From Oscillospiraceae bacterium (GTDB lineage Bacteria; Bacillota; Clostridia; Saccharofermentanales; Saccharofermentanaceae): a stretch of DNA of 64,000 nt. Below, in pieces: positions 43,501 through 51,139 of this stretch. The notes under the pieces are model-generated. The model was not told where the DNA came from. It worked only from the letters and a program-made list of their open reading frames with translations, and made no database searches. Location of the stretch: assembly GCA_902802325.1 (NCBI GenBank), contig CADCLV010000001.1:59211-123210 (forward strand). Direction: 5' to 3'. A program made the translations under genes and the position numbers. The first letter of the stretch is position 1. Each line of letters starts with the position of its first letter.

Positions 43501-46005
43501 ATGAGCGAACTAGAAAAGAACGAAACATTACTGAAAAACGGCGATCAGGGCGGTCTTCTCGAACAGAAGATCTCGGAGGTCGCAAGCCGCATCAAAGCGC
43601 TGCGTCTGGACATGGGCCTTTCGACCAAGGATATGGCCGAGAAGGTTGAAGTAACAGAGGAAGAGTACATCAAGTACGAAGAGGGCCGCGAAGATTTCAG
43701 CTTTACTTTTGTATATAAAGTTGCCAATCTCTGTGGAGTAGAAATCTCCGAACTTATGGAAGGCACCACCCCTTCTCTTCGTGAATATGCCGTAACCAGG
43801 AAGGGCGAAGGTCTTCCGATCACCCGCCGTGCCGGTTACAAATATATGCGTCTGGGTCATCTTTTCAGAAACAAGTTGTGTGAGCCATTTGAGGTCACCA
43901 TCCCTTATTCTGAAGAAGCTTTGAATCCGCCTTATAAACTTGTTACCCACTCCGGTCAGGAACTGAATATCGTAACGAAGGGCTGCCTCAAGGTCATGCT
44001 CCGCGACCATTCCGAGATCCTTTATCCCGGTGACTCCATCTTCTTTGATAGTAGAACACCGCATAACGAGTATGCGATCGGCGGCGAAGACTGCACTTTC
44101 TACGCCATCGTTCTCAATCCGGAAAAATGGACCAAGGGCGACACCTACGAAAAGACAGTTCAGACATCCTATGTTCAGGATAACAAGACAAACTTTGATA
44201 TGGCCGGCGTGAAGGATCCGATCTACAGAAAGTATGTCAACGATACTCTCGATGCCGACAACAAGCTGACTTCCATCTCCTACACACCGGAAGCCGACAA
44301 GTTCAACTTTGCCTTTGACCTGGTAGATGCCATGGCCGGGAAAGAACCGAACAAGACATCCATGATGTGGGTGGCAAAAGACGGAGTGACTGACCACCGT
44401 TTCACCTTCGCAGAAATGAAGAAATATACAGCCATGACTGCGAACTATTTCGAGAGCCTCGGCATCAAGCACGGCGACCGCGTTATGCTGGTGCTGAAGC
44501 GCCACTACCAGTTCTGGTTCTCCATCCTGGCACTTCACAAGATCGGTGCTATCGCGATCCCGGCCACAAACCTTCTGAAAGAGCATGACTTTGATTACCG
44601 TTTCAAAGCCGCCGGAGTTTCTGCCATCGTGATCACAGGTAATGGCGATACTGCTCTGGAAGCCCAGAAAGCAGCCGAGCATGCAGGTATGGATATCACT
44701 TTCATCATGGCCAACGGCGCCGATGACGAAGCCGGCGTAAATCTTCTGAAAGTTCTGGAAGGAAAAGCCACTGTTGATGAAGCAGGTCTTTCTAACGAAG
44801 CCGTTCTGCGTAATGACGGAAAAGGCTTCCTTCCGATGGAAGATATGAGTGCCAAGTGGCATAACTTCAACTACGAGATGCCATCCTTCAGTGATGAGTT
44901 CGCCCGTCCGGCAAATGCCACTTCGGGTAACGATCCGATGGTCATGTTCTTCACTTCCGGTACGACAGGCTACCCGAAGATCGCCGCTCACTCCCACAAG
45001 TACTCGCTGGGTCATTTTGCTACCGCTAAATACTGGCATAATGTAGATCCGAATGGTCTTCATTTTACCATCTCCGATACCGGCTGGGGTAAATCCCTGT
45101 GGGGTAAACTTTACGGCCAGTGGCTCTGCGAAGCCCCGACCTTTACTTTCGACTTCGACCGTTTCCATGCCAATGAGATCCTGCCGATGTTCAGTAAGTA
45201 CAATGTCACCACATTCTGCGCACCGCCGACCATGTACCGTTTCCTCGTAAAAGAAGATCTGTCCCAGTACGATCTGACTTCTCTGAAGTACGCCACCGTT
45301 GCCGGTGAGGCACTGAATCCGGAAGTATTCAACCAGTTCATGCGTGCCACAGGTATCCGTCTGATGGAAGGCTTCGGCCAGACCGAGACCTCTCTGGTAA
45401 TCGGTAACCTCGTCGGTTCCGCGATCCGTCTTGGATCCATGGGTAAGGCCGTCACTCCGTACGATGTCCACATCCTCGATGAGAACGGGAATGACTGCCC
45501 GCCCGGCACCACCGGTGAGATCTGCATCAAGACCACCGATGTGGTTCCCTGCGGTCTGTATCTCGGCTACTACCAGAACGAAGAAAAGACGAAGGAATCC
45601 TGGCATGACGGTTTCTTCCATACCGGTGATACCGCCTGGAAGGACGAGGATGGATATATCTGGTATGTCGGCCGTGTAGACGACGTTATCAAGTCTTCCG
45701 GCTATCGTATCGGACCTTTCGAAATCGAAAGCGTCATCATGGAACTGCCATATGTTCTTGAGTGTGCAGTAACCGGTACTCCTGACCCGCAAGGTGTCCG
45801 TGGTATGGTCGTTAAGGCTACCATCGTTCTCGTTCCGGGCCGCGCAACTCCTTCCGAAGAACTCAAAAAAGAGATCCAGGACTACGTCAAGACCAACACC
45901 GCACCGTACAAATATCCGCGTGTCGTAGAATTCGTGGATGAACTTCCGAAGACTATCTCCGGTAAGATCAAGAGAAATGTGATCAGAAACGGGTCCGATA
46001 CCTGA
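43501..46005 (+). CDS. HTH-cupin-AMP-binding acyl-CoA synthetase
   Basis: 834 aa. N-terminal XRE-type helix-turn-helix (about 25-80), cupin (about 115-205, with HSGQELNIV, LYPGDSIFFDSRTPHNEY), then a full ANL synthetase (about 230-834) of the medium-chain acyl-CoA synthetase type: P-loop FFTSGTTGYPK, GEALNPEVF, GFGQTETS, and catalytic Lys in TISGKIKRN. It would activate a carboxylic acid to its CoA ester via an acyl-adenylate. SD GGAGG. Controlled by the Ile T-box, which suggests a branched-chain acid such as 2-methylbutyrate as substrate (inference). Confidence 0.9.
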   Translation: MSELEKNETLLKNGDQGGLLEQKISEVASRIKALRLDMGLSTKDMAEKVEVTEEEYIKYEEGREDFSFTFVYKVANLCGVEISELMEGTTPSLREYAVTRKGEGLPITRRAGYKYMRLGHLFRNKLCEPFEVTIPYSEEALNPPYKLVTHSGQELNIVTKGCLKVMLRDHSEILYPGDSIFFDSRTPHNEYAIGGEDCTFYAIVLNPEKWTKGDTYEKTVQTSYVQDNKTNFDMAGVKDPIYRKYVNDTLDADNKLTSISYTPEADKFNFAFDLVDAMAGKEPNKTSMMWVAKDGVTDHRFTFAEMKKYTAMTANYFESLGIKHGDRVMLVLKRHYQFWFSILALHKIGAIAIPATNLLKEHDFDYRFKAAGVSAIVITGNGDTALEAQKAAEHAGMDITFIMANGADDEAGVNLLKVLEGKATVDEAGLSNEAVLRNDGKGFLPMEDMSAKWHNFNYEMPSFSDEFARPANATSGNDPMVMFFTSGTTGYPKIAAHSHKYSLGHFATAKYWHNVDPNGLHFTISDTGWGKSLWGKLYGQWLCEAPTFTFDFDRFHANEILPMFSKYNVTTFCAPPTMYRFLVKEDLSQYDLTSLKYATVAGEALNPEVFNQFMRATGIRLMEGFGQTETSLVIGNLVGSAIRLGSMGKAVTPYDVHILDENGNDCPPGTTGEICIKTTDVVPCGLYLGYYQNEEKTKESWHDGFFHTGDTAWKDEDGYIWYVGRVDDVIKSSGYRIGPFEIESVIMELPYVLECAVTGTPDPQGVRGMVVKATIVLVPGRATPSEELKKEIQDYVKTNTAPYKYPRVVEFVDELPKTISGKIKRNVIRNGSDT

Positions 46006-46031
46006 TCAGTTAACTGAAAAAGCCAAAAAGC

Positions 46032-46095
46032 AACCCTTCTCGCGCTTGTCCCCGGAGCAAAGCTCCTGCGGAGGCGTGTCGAAGGGTTCTTTTTT
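46032..46095 (+). terminator. Terminator of the acyl-CoA synthetase gene
   Basis: Outer stem AACCCTTC / GAAGGGTT enclosing a second hairpin (GGAGC-AAA-GCTCC), followed by CTTTTTT. Larger than usual but ends in a good T-run. Confidence 0.8.
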
Positions 46096-46193
46096 AGCTT
46101 GTTTAGTCGGGATTTAGAAGTCAGGAGAATCAGGAAGATATCCCTCTTTTGAGCCACTTTCTATTTTCCTCAGAAAGCACTTTTCGCCACCTC

Positions 46194-46673
46194 CTACTTC
46201 AAAACCATCCATAATCCGAATGCCAGTAAGATGATCCCGCCCAGGACCAGAAGGGCCCAGAGAAGGCAGGAACTGTTTCCTTTCTGGTTCGGATTCTGTG
46301 GCTTCATGCCAAAAGCGCGGCCCAGGTTGTCTTCCGGACGCGGAGCAGGTGTGATAGAGGGTACGGGTGTCTTCGCCTTCTCGCTTTTCAGGAGATTCTT
46401 CGGATTCCTGAGCTGCTGTTTCATTTCCGCCAGATTCTGCTCTATGCGGGCATCCACTTCCGCCGTGACCTCAGCCTGATTTTGCGCCGCCCACTCCCGG
46501 TTGGCTTCCATCTGTTTCGAAAGCCGATCCTGGAAATTCTGTTTACTCTTTTCAATGTCCTTTTCAAAATGCGAATTCACCGCATTGCAAAAGGGACAGT
46601 GCGTATAAGGTTTGTCGAAAGGTTCGGCACAGTTGGTACAATATCCGTATGGGGCTTTCTCCTGCTCTTCCAT
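46194..46673 (-). CDS. Zinc-ribbon protein with C-terminal membrane anchor
   Basis: 159 aa. N-terminal zinc ribbon (CTNCAEPF...CPFCNAV), charged helical segment likely to form a coiled coil (about 35-95), Pro-rich linker, and one membrane helix at the C-terminus (about 136-157), so tail-anchored with the zinc ribbon in the cytosol. Function unknown. Follows the GH3 gene by 21 nt in the same direction with a GGGGGAAG site. Confidence 0.75.
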   Translation of the reverse strand: MEEQEKAPYGYCTNCAEPFDKPYTHCPFCNAVNSHFEKDIEKSKQNFQDRLSKQMEANREWAAQNQAEVTAEVDARIEQNLAEMKQQLRNPKNLLKSEKAKTPVPSITPAPRPEDNLGRAFGMKPQNPNQKGNSSCLLWALLVLGGIILLAFGLWMVLK

Positions 46674-46694
46674 TGATGTCTTCCCCCCTGAAAA

Positions 46695-48680
46695 TCAGCC
46701 TTCAGTCTCGTTTGTCTGGCCTTCGCCCTCTTCTTCTGTCTCCGTTCTTGCCGCAGAGAAACCCACATTCAGCCAGCACTCTTCAGTACCGATCTGCTCA
46801 ACTGAAGAATAATACGGCATAGGAAGCCGTCCCTGGAATTCCACTTTTCCGGTCAGGATATCACTGACGGCATTTCCGCCTTCCGAACCCGGGAGATAGC
46901 ACATGATGACTTCATCCCAGTCATTCACATAATCCTCGATAATGACATTTCTTCCGGCGACCAGAAGCGTAATGACCGGCTTCGGGTTCTTTTTGTTTTC
47001 CTTATACTCGTGGATCGTATCGATCGCTTCCTCATTTCCTTCCAGTGCCAGTTCTCCGGTAATGGAAAGATCTTCCGTATCGCCCTCCCACTCGGCATAA
47101 GGTTTTTCACCGACACAAAGGATGATCACGTCACAGTTTTCCATCTCCTCCGGATCGGTCACGATCTCATATCCGCCTTCTTCAGCCGAAGCCTGAAGTG
47201 CTTCCAGGATCGTCGGGCCTTCCGTGCAGAAACGCTGTCCGCCTACATCCTCATCGGTGCCGCCCTGCCACAGGTAGGTCCATCCGCCGCAGAGAACACC
47301 GCTGTCATCTGACGCCGGGCCCATAACGAAGACCTTCATGCCTTCTCCCAGCGTAATGGGGCCATCCTCCGGAAGGACCAGCGGGACCATGGACTTCGCC
47401 GCCAGTTCTCTTGCGACTTCATGGGCATGGGTGCTGTTCCAGTCATAAGAAGGAACGCGGTTTTCAAAGAACGGATCTTCGAAAAGGCCGCAGTCCATTT
47501 TCATCTGAATGATTCTTGTTACCGCTTCATCCACGCGCTGCAGGGAGATGCTTCCTTCATGCACGGCATCCACGATATAGTCACGTGTCTGTTCGAAGGA
47601 ATCTCCTTCCATAAACATATCCACACCGGCGTTGACACAAAGGATCACGTTCTCTTTGTCGGTCATGCCGGAACAGTTATGGATCGATTCCCAGTCGGAA
47701 AGAATGACACCTTTAAATCCCAGTTCATTTCGGAGATAATCGATCATCTCTTTATTCTCATGCATCTTCTTTCCGTTCAGCGATGAGTGGGACAGCATAA
47801 TGCTGGGGACACCTGCATCGATCAGTGCCTTATAGACATCCAGACATTTTGTCTGCTGTTCGGGAGTCAACCGGGCATCGCCACGGTCGATCAGACGCCC
47901 ATCCTCACCTGTACCATAAAGGGCATAGCCGTCGGCAACGAAATGCTTCGGACAAGGTGCCACACCCTGGGACATCAATCCCTTGGTATAAGACAGAGAA
48001 AGACTTGTCACAAGAGTTTCATCGCTGGAATAGGACTCATAGGTCCGGCCCCAGCGGGGATCCTGGGCAGAAGCCACGCAGGGAGAAAATGTCCACAAAA
48101 ATCCGCAGTACAGCATGTCACTTCCGGTCAGTACGCCGACTTCAAAAGTGAGTCCTTCATCGTTTGCCGCACCGATATTTATATTCTGCGGGAAGATCAC
48201 GGAACCTCTGGCTTCCAGAACTCCGTGGGTACAATCATTGCCGTAGATATACGGGATACGTGTATTGGAAAGAAGTGCCGCATCCTGATAGCGGGTGATG
48301 ACATCCATCCATTCCTCATGAGTCAGAGCCGGCCAGTCGGGATAGTGAGAGAGAACGGAACCATAGCAGTTCTTCTGCATTTCTTCCAAAGGCATCCTAT
48401 AGTTTGCGCCCTGTACCATCTGGCTGGCCTTCTCTTCCACGGTCAGCATTTCGCAGATCTCTTCTGCGGCAAGTCCGTCGAAAGATGGATTAATGCAGTG
48501 ATAAGGCGGAAGTGTCGGAGCTGTCTCCAGTGATTCCTCTGTCGTCGGCTCGGTCTTTTCAGTCGGCCGCGGCAGATCCGAAGGCGTGGTTTCCACATGT
48601 TTTTTCGGCATGCGGCATCCGGTCAGAAAACTTCCCATCAGGGAAAAAGTCAGAAGGGAAATAATGATCTTTTTCTTCAT
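46695..48680 (-). CDS. GH3 beta-glucosidase-type lipoprotein
   Basis: 661 aa from ATG 48680. Lipobox LTGC shows surface anchoring; a Thr/Glu/Pro linker (about 25-60) leads to the GH3 N-terminal barrel (VEEKASQMVQGANY, CPKHFVADGY, nucleophile Asp in GVILSDWESI) and the GH3 C-terminal sandwich domain (about 410-630). Removes terminal beta-glucose (or xylose) from oligosaccharides outside the cell, fitting the GH5 cellulase. SD AGAGAGG. Complete. Confidence 0.93.
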   Translation of the reverse strand: MKKKIIISLLTFSLMGSFLTGCRMPKKHVETTPSDLPRPTEKTEPTTEESLETAPTLPPYHCINPSFDGLAAEEICEMLTVEEKASQMVQGANYRMPLEEMQKNCYGSVLSHYPDWPALTHEEWMDVITRYQDAALLSNTRIPYIYGNDCTHGVLEARGSVIFPQNINIGAANDEGLTFEVGVLTGSDMLYCGFLWTFSPCVASAQDPRWGRTYESYSSDETLVTSLSLSYTKGLMSQGVAPCPKHFVADGYALYGTGEDGRLIDRGDARLTPEQQTKCLDVYKALIDAGVPSIMLSHSSLNGKKMHENKEMIDYLRNELGFKGVILSDWESIHNCSGMTDKENVILCVNAGVDMFMEGDSFEQTRDYIVDAVHEGSISLQRVDEAVTRIIQMKMDCGLFEDPFFENRVPSYDWNSTHAHEVARELAAKSMVPLVLPEDGPITLGEGMKVFVMGPASDDSGVLCGGWTYLWQGGTDEDVGGQRFCTEGPTILEALQASAEEGGYEIVTDPEEMENCDVIILCVGEKPYAEWEGDTEDLSITGELALEGNEEAIDTIHEYKENKKNPKPVITLLVAGRNVIIEDYVNDWDEVIMCYLPGSEGGNAVSDILTGKVEFQGRLPMPYYSSVEQIGTEECWLNVGFSAARTETEEEGEGQTNETEG

Positions 48681-48923
48681 GCGTACCTCTCTTCTTGCTC
48701 TACTTCGCATTTGCACACATTCTAACATAAAAACACAGTACGGTCATCTTTGCTCCGCGGCTTCCTGCGGCCCGTGGCAAAGAAGTGCGATTTGTGCAAT
48801 TTTGCGCTTGAAATTCTTCTCTTATCATACGAAAATAATAGCTGGTGTATTTATAAAGATAAGAAAGGACGCCGTCCCAAAGCACCCATAACCAGATGTG
48901 CCTTCCGGTCGGCAGAAGAAAAG

Positions 48924-49874
48924 ATGGAAGACTGTTTAGTATATTTTTTCACCGGTTTTCTCGATAGCGGAAAGACTTCCTTCATTCAGAGCTGGATCGG
49001 TGACGGAAGTTTTCAGGACAAAAAGGTCCTGATCCTTTTGACCGAAGAAGGCGAAGTTGAACTTCCTCCGGAAGATAAAGCGCCCTGCAAGTCGCTGAAG
49101 ATCGTTACAGCGGAGACGGATGAAGTCACCCGTGCCTTCACCTATAACCTCGATGCCAAGTACCACCCGGATGTGGTCCTGATCGAATGGAACGGCTCAG
49201 TTTCGCCGGCGGCTTTCTTTGACGAGGTAGATGTGCCTGAGCGCTGGGCACTGGCTGCCGCTATCACCATCGTGGATGCTTCCACCTATAACGATTACTA
49301 CCGCAACATGCAGACCATGTTCGCGGACTACTACCGCTATTGCGATAACGTGATCTTCAACCGCGTCGATCCGGAAACCAATAATATTCCGAAACTTCGT
49401 GGTTCGGTAAAGTCACTGAACCCGAGCATGAATCTGTCCTTTTTCGGCATGGACGGAAATATGATCGATATCGGAAACTATCTCCCCTATAATCTGGACG
49501 AAGACCCGTGTGTTATCGCTCCGGATGACTTCGGCCTGTTCTATACCGACGCGCTGGACAACGTCAAGCGTTATAACGGCAAGCGCATCACTGTGACCGG
49601 TCAGGCCACACTCATGCGGGAACATAAAGATGAAGCATTTGTACTGCAGCGTCAGGCATATACCTGCTGCGCCAACGATATCGGAATGATCTCCCTTTTG
49701 TGCCTTTATAAGGTCCGCCCCGGTTTCCCCACCGGAAAATGGCTGTCCGTAACAGGCAAGATCGGATTCTTCCGTGATGACTCTCAAGGCAACCCGGTTG
49801 CGATCCCCTGCCTTCAGGTTGAGAACTTCCACCTGACTGATAAACCGGATAACGAAATCATATACTTCAGCTAA
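48924..49874 (+). CDS. COG0523-like GTPase with C-terminal OB/DUF1980-like domain
   Basis: 316 aa. P-loop GFLDSGKT (11-18) and the COG0523 fold follow, but the GCxCC metal motif of the family is missing. The last third (about 205-316: NGKRITVTGQATL, AYTCCANDIGMISL, LSVTGKI) resembles the cysteine-containing OB-like domain of TIGR03943/DUF1980 proteins, which are usually separate genes beside COG0523 GTPases. Probably a metal (zinc) trafficking factor. Start ATG 48924 has a weak site; upstream in-frame sequence is not protein-like. Confidence 0.8.
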   Translation: MEDCLVYFFTGFLDSGKTSFIQSWIGDGSFQDKKVLILLTEEGEVELPPEDKAPCKSLKIVTAETDEVTRAFTYNLDAKYHPDVVLIEWNGSVSPAAFFDEVDVPERWALAAAITIVDASTYNDYYRNMQTMFADYYRYCDNVIFNRVDPETNNIPKLRGSVKSLNPSMNLSFFGMDGNMIDIGNYLPYNLDEDPCVIAPDDFGLFYTDALDNVKRYNGKRITVTGQATLMREHKDEAFVLQRQAYTCCANDIGMISLLCLYKVRPGFPTGKWLSVTGKIGFFRDDSQGNPVAIPCLQVENFHLTDKPDNEIIYFS

Positions 49875-49907
49875 CAAGCATTTCAAAAACGAAAGAAGGA
49901 AAGAAAC

Positions 49908-51026
49908 ATGGCAACGAAAGTAGATATTTTTTCAGGATTCTTAGGAGCAGGAAAGACAACTCTCATCAAGAAACTTATTGCAGACGGATATAACGGACAG
50001 AAGCTTGTCCTCATTGAGAATGAGTTCGGTCAGATCGGTATCGACGGTGGTTTTCTTAAGGAAGCCGGAATTGAGATCACGGAAATGAACTCCGGCTGCA
50101 TCTGCTGCTCTTTGGTCGGCGATTTCGGTACCGCCCTTAAGGATGTAATCACCAAATTCTCTCCGGACCGCATCCTTATCGAGCCCTCCGGAGTCGGCAA
50201 ACTTTCCGATGTTGTGGCAGCGGTAGAAAAGGTGGAAGGCACCGAGATCTGCGGTACCGTTACTGTCATCGATGCCAGCAAGTGCAAGATCTACCTGAAG
50301 AACTTTAAGGAGTTCTACGAGAACCAGATCAAATATGCCGGCACGATCATTCTTTCCCGTACCGGAAACATCTCCCAGGATAAGCTGGATACCGCCTGTT
50401 CCCTGATCCGCGAGATCAACGATCATTCCCAGATCATCACTACACCTTGGGAAAATCTCTCCGGCACACAGATCCGTGAAGCCATCGAGAACCCGATCAC
50501 AGCAGAAGATATGGCCGCCGCTCTTCTGGAAGCAGAAGAACATGCCCATCACCACCACGACCATGGTCCGGACTGCACCTGCGGATGTCACGACCACGAT
50601 CATGAGCACGAGCATGAGCATGAGCATGAGCACGAGCATGAGCATGAACATGAACATCACCATGACCACGAGCACGACCATGACGAACACGACCATCATC
50701 ACGATCATGACCATGAGCATCACCACCATGATCACGAAGGTCACCATCACGCAGATGAAGTATTCGACAGCGTCGGATTCGAGACCTCCAAGAAGTTCTC
50801 TGATGCTGCCATCCGTGCCGCTCTGGAAGAACTGGACAGCGGTGACTTCGGTATGATCCTTCGTGCCAAGGGTATCGTTGCCGGCGAAGATGGCAAGTGG
50901 ATCCATTTCGACTACGTACCGGGCGAGGCGGATGTCCGCTTTGGCGGTGCTGACGTTACCGGAAAGCTCTGCGTCATCGGCTCCAAAGTAGATAAGGCTG
51001 CTGTCGCCGCACTTTTCGGCATCTGA
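49908..51026 (+). CDS. COG0523/CobW-family GTPase with long His-rich metal-binding loop
   Basis: 372 aa. P-loop SGFLGAGKTT (9-18), metal motif GCICC (63-67), switch regions ENEFGQIGIDG and EPSGVGKL, and a C-terminal CobW_C domain. The usual NKxD base motif is replaced by SRTG. Residues about 213-283 are almost all His, Asp and Glu, with nine consecutive EH pairs, a metal-storage or delivery loop. Likely a zinc (or nickel/cobalt) metallochaperone. 33 nt after the preceding GTPase, with AAGGAAAG site; same operon. Confidence 0.93.
   Translation: MATKVDIFSGFLGAGKTTLIKKLIADGYNGQKLVLIENEFGQIGIDGGFLKEAGIEITEMNSGCICCSLVGDFGTALKDVITKFSPDRILIEPSGVGKLSDVVAAVEKVEGTEICGTVTVIDASKCKIYLKNFKEFYENQIKYAGTIILSRTGNISQDKLDTACSLIREINDHSQIITTPWENLSGTQIREAIENPITAEDMAAALLEAEEHAHHHHDHGPDCTCGCHDHDHEHEHEHEHEHEHEHEHEHHHDHEHDHDEHDHHHDHDHEHHHHDHEGHHHADEVFDSVGFETSKKFSDAAIRAALEELDSGDFGMILRAKGIVAGEDGKWIHFDYVPGEADVRFGGADVTGKLCVIGSKVDKAAVAALFGI
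50604..50657 (+). repeat. Hexanucleotide repeat encoding (Glu-His)9
   Basis: Nine tandem GA(G/A)CA(T/C) units in frame inside the His-rich loop. Prone to length change by slippage in whole codons, so the loop length probably varies among strains. Confidence 0.9.
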
Positions 51027-51055
51027 TCAGAACGAGAGTTTCACCCGAAAAAATC

Positions 51056-51084
51056 TTGACAAGAAAATAGGCTGCGAGTATATT
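51056..51084 (+). promoter_or_regulatory. Promoter of the large membrane protein gene
   Basis: TTGACA (51056-51061), 17-nt spacer, TATATT (51079-51084). Confidence 0.8.
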
Positions 51085-51139
51085 GAAATTAGTTTGATAG
51101 TCAAAACATTTGCATGATCCTGTTGGAAGGAGTGTGTTT

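Noticed and set aside
43528..45792. 754-codon open frame antisense to the acyl-CoA synthetase
   Set aside because: Shadow frame of a conserved enzyme; no start signal or protein-like features.
48745..48782. Zur-type operator or terminator upstream of the COG0523 genes
   Set aside because: There is an imperfect GC-rich inverted repeat (CTTTGC...GGCAAAG) but neither a T-run nor a recognisable Zur motif.
50590..50760. CRISPR-like array
   Set aside because: Short hexamer repeats without spacers, inside a coding frame for a His-rich loop.
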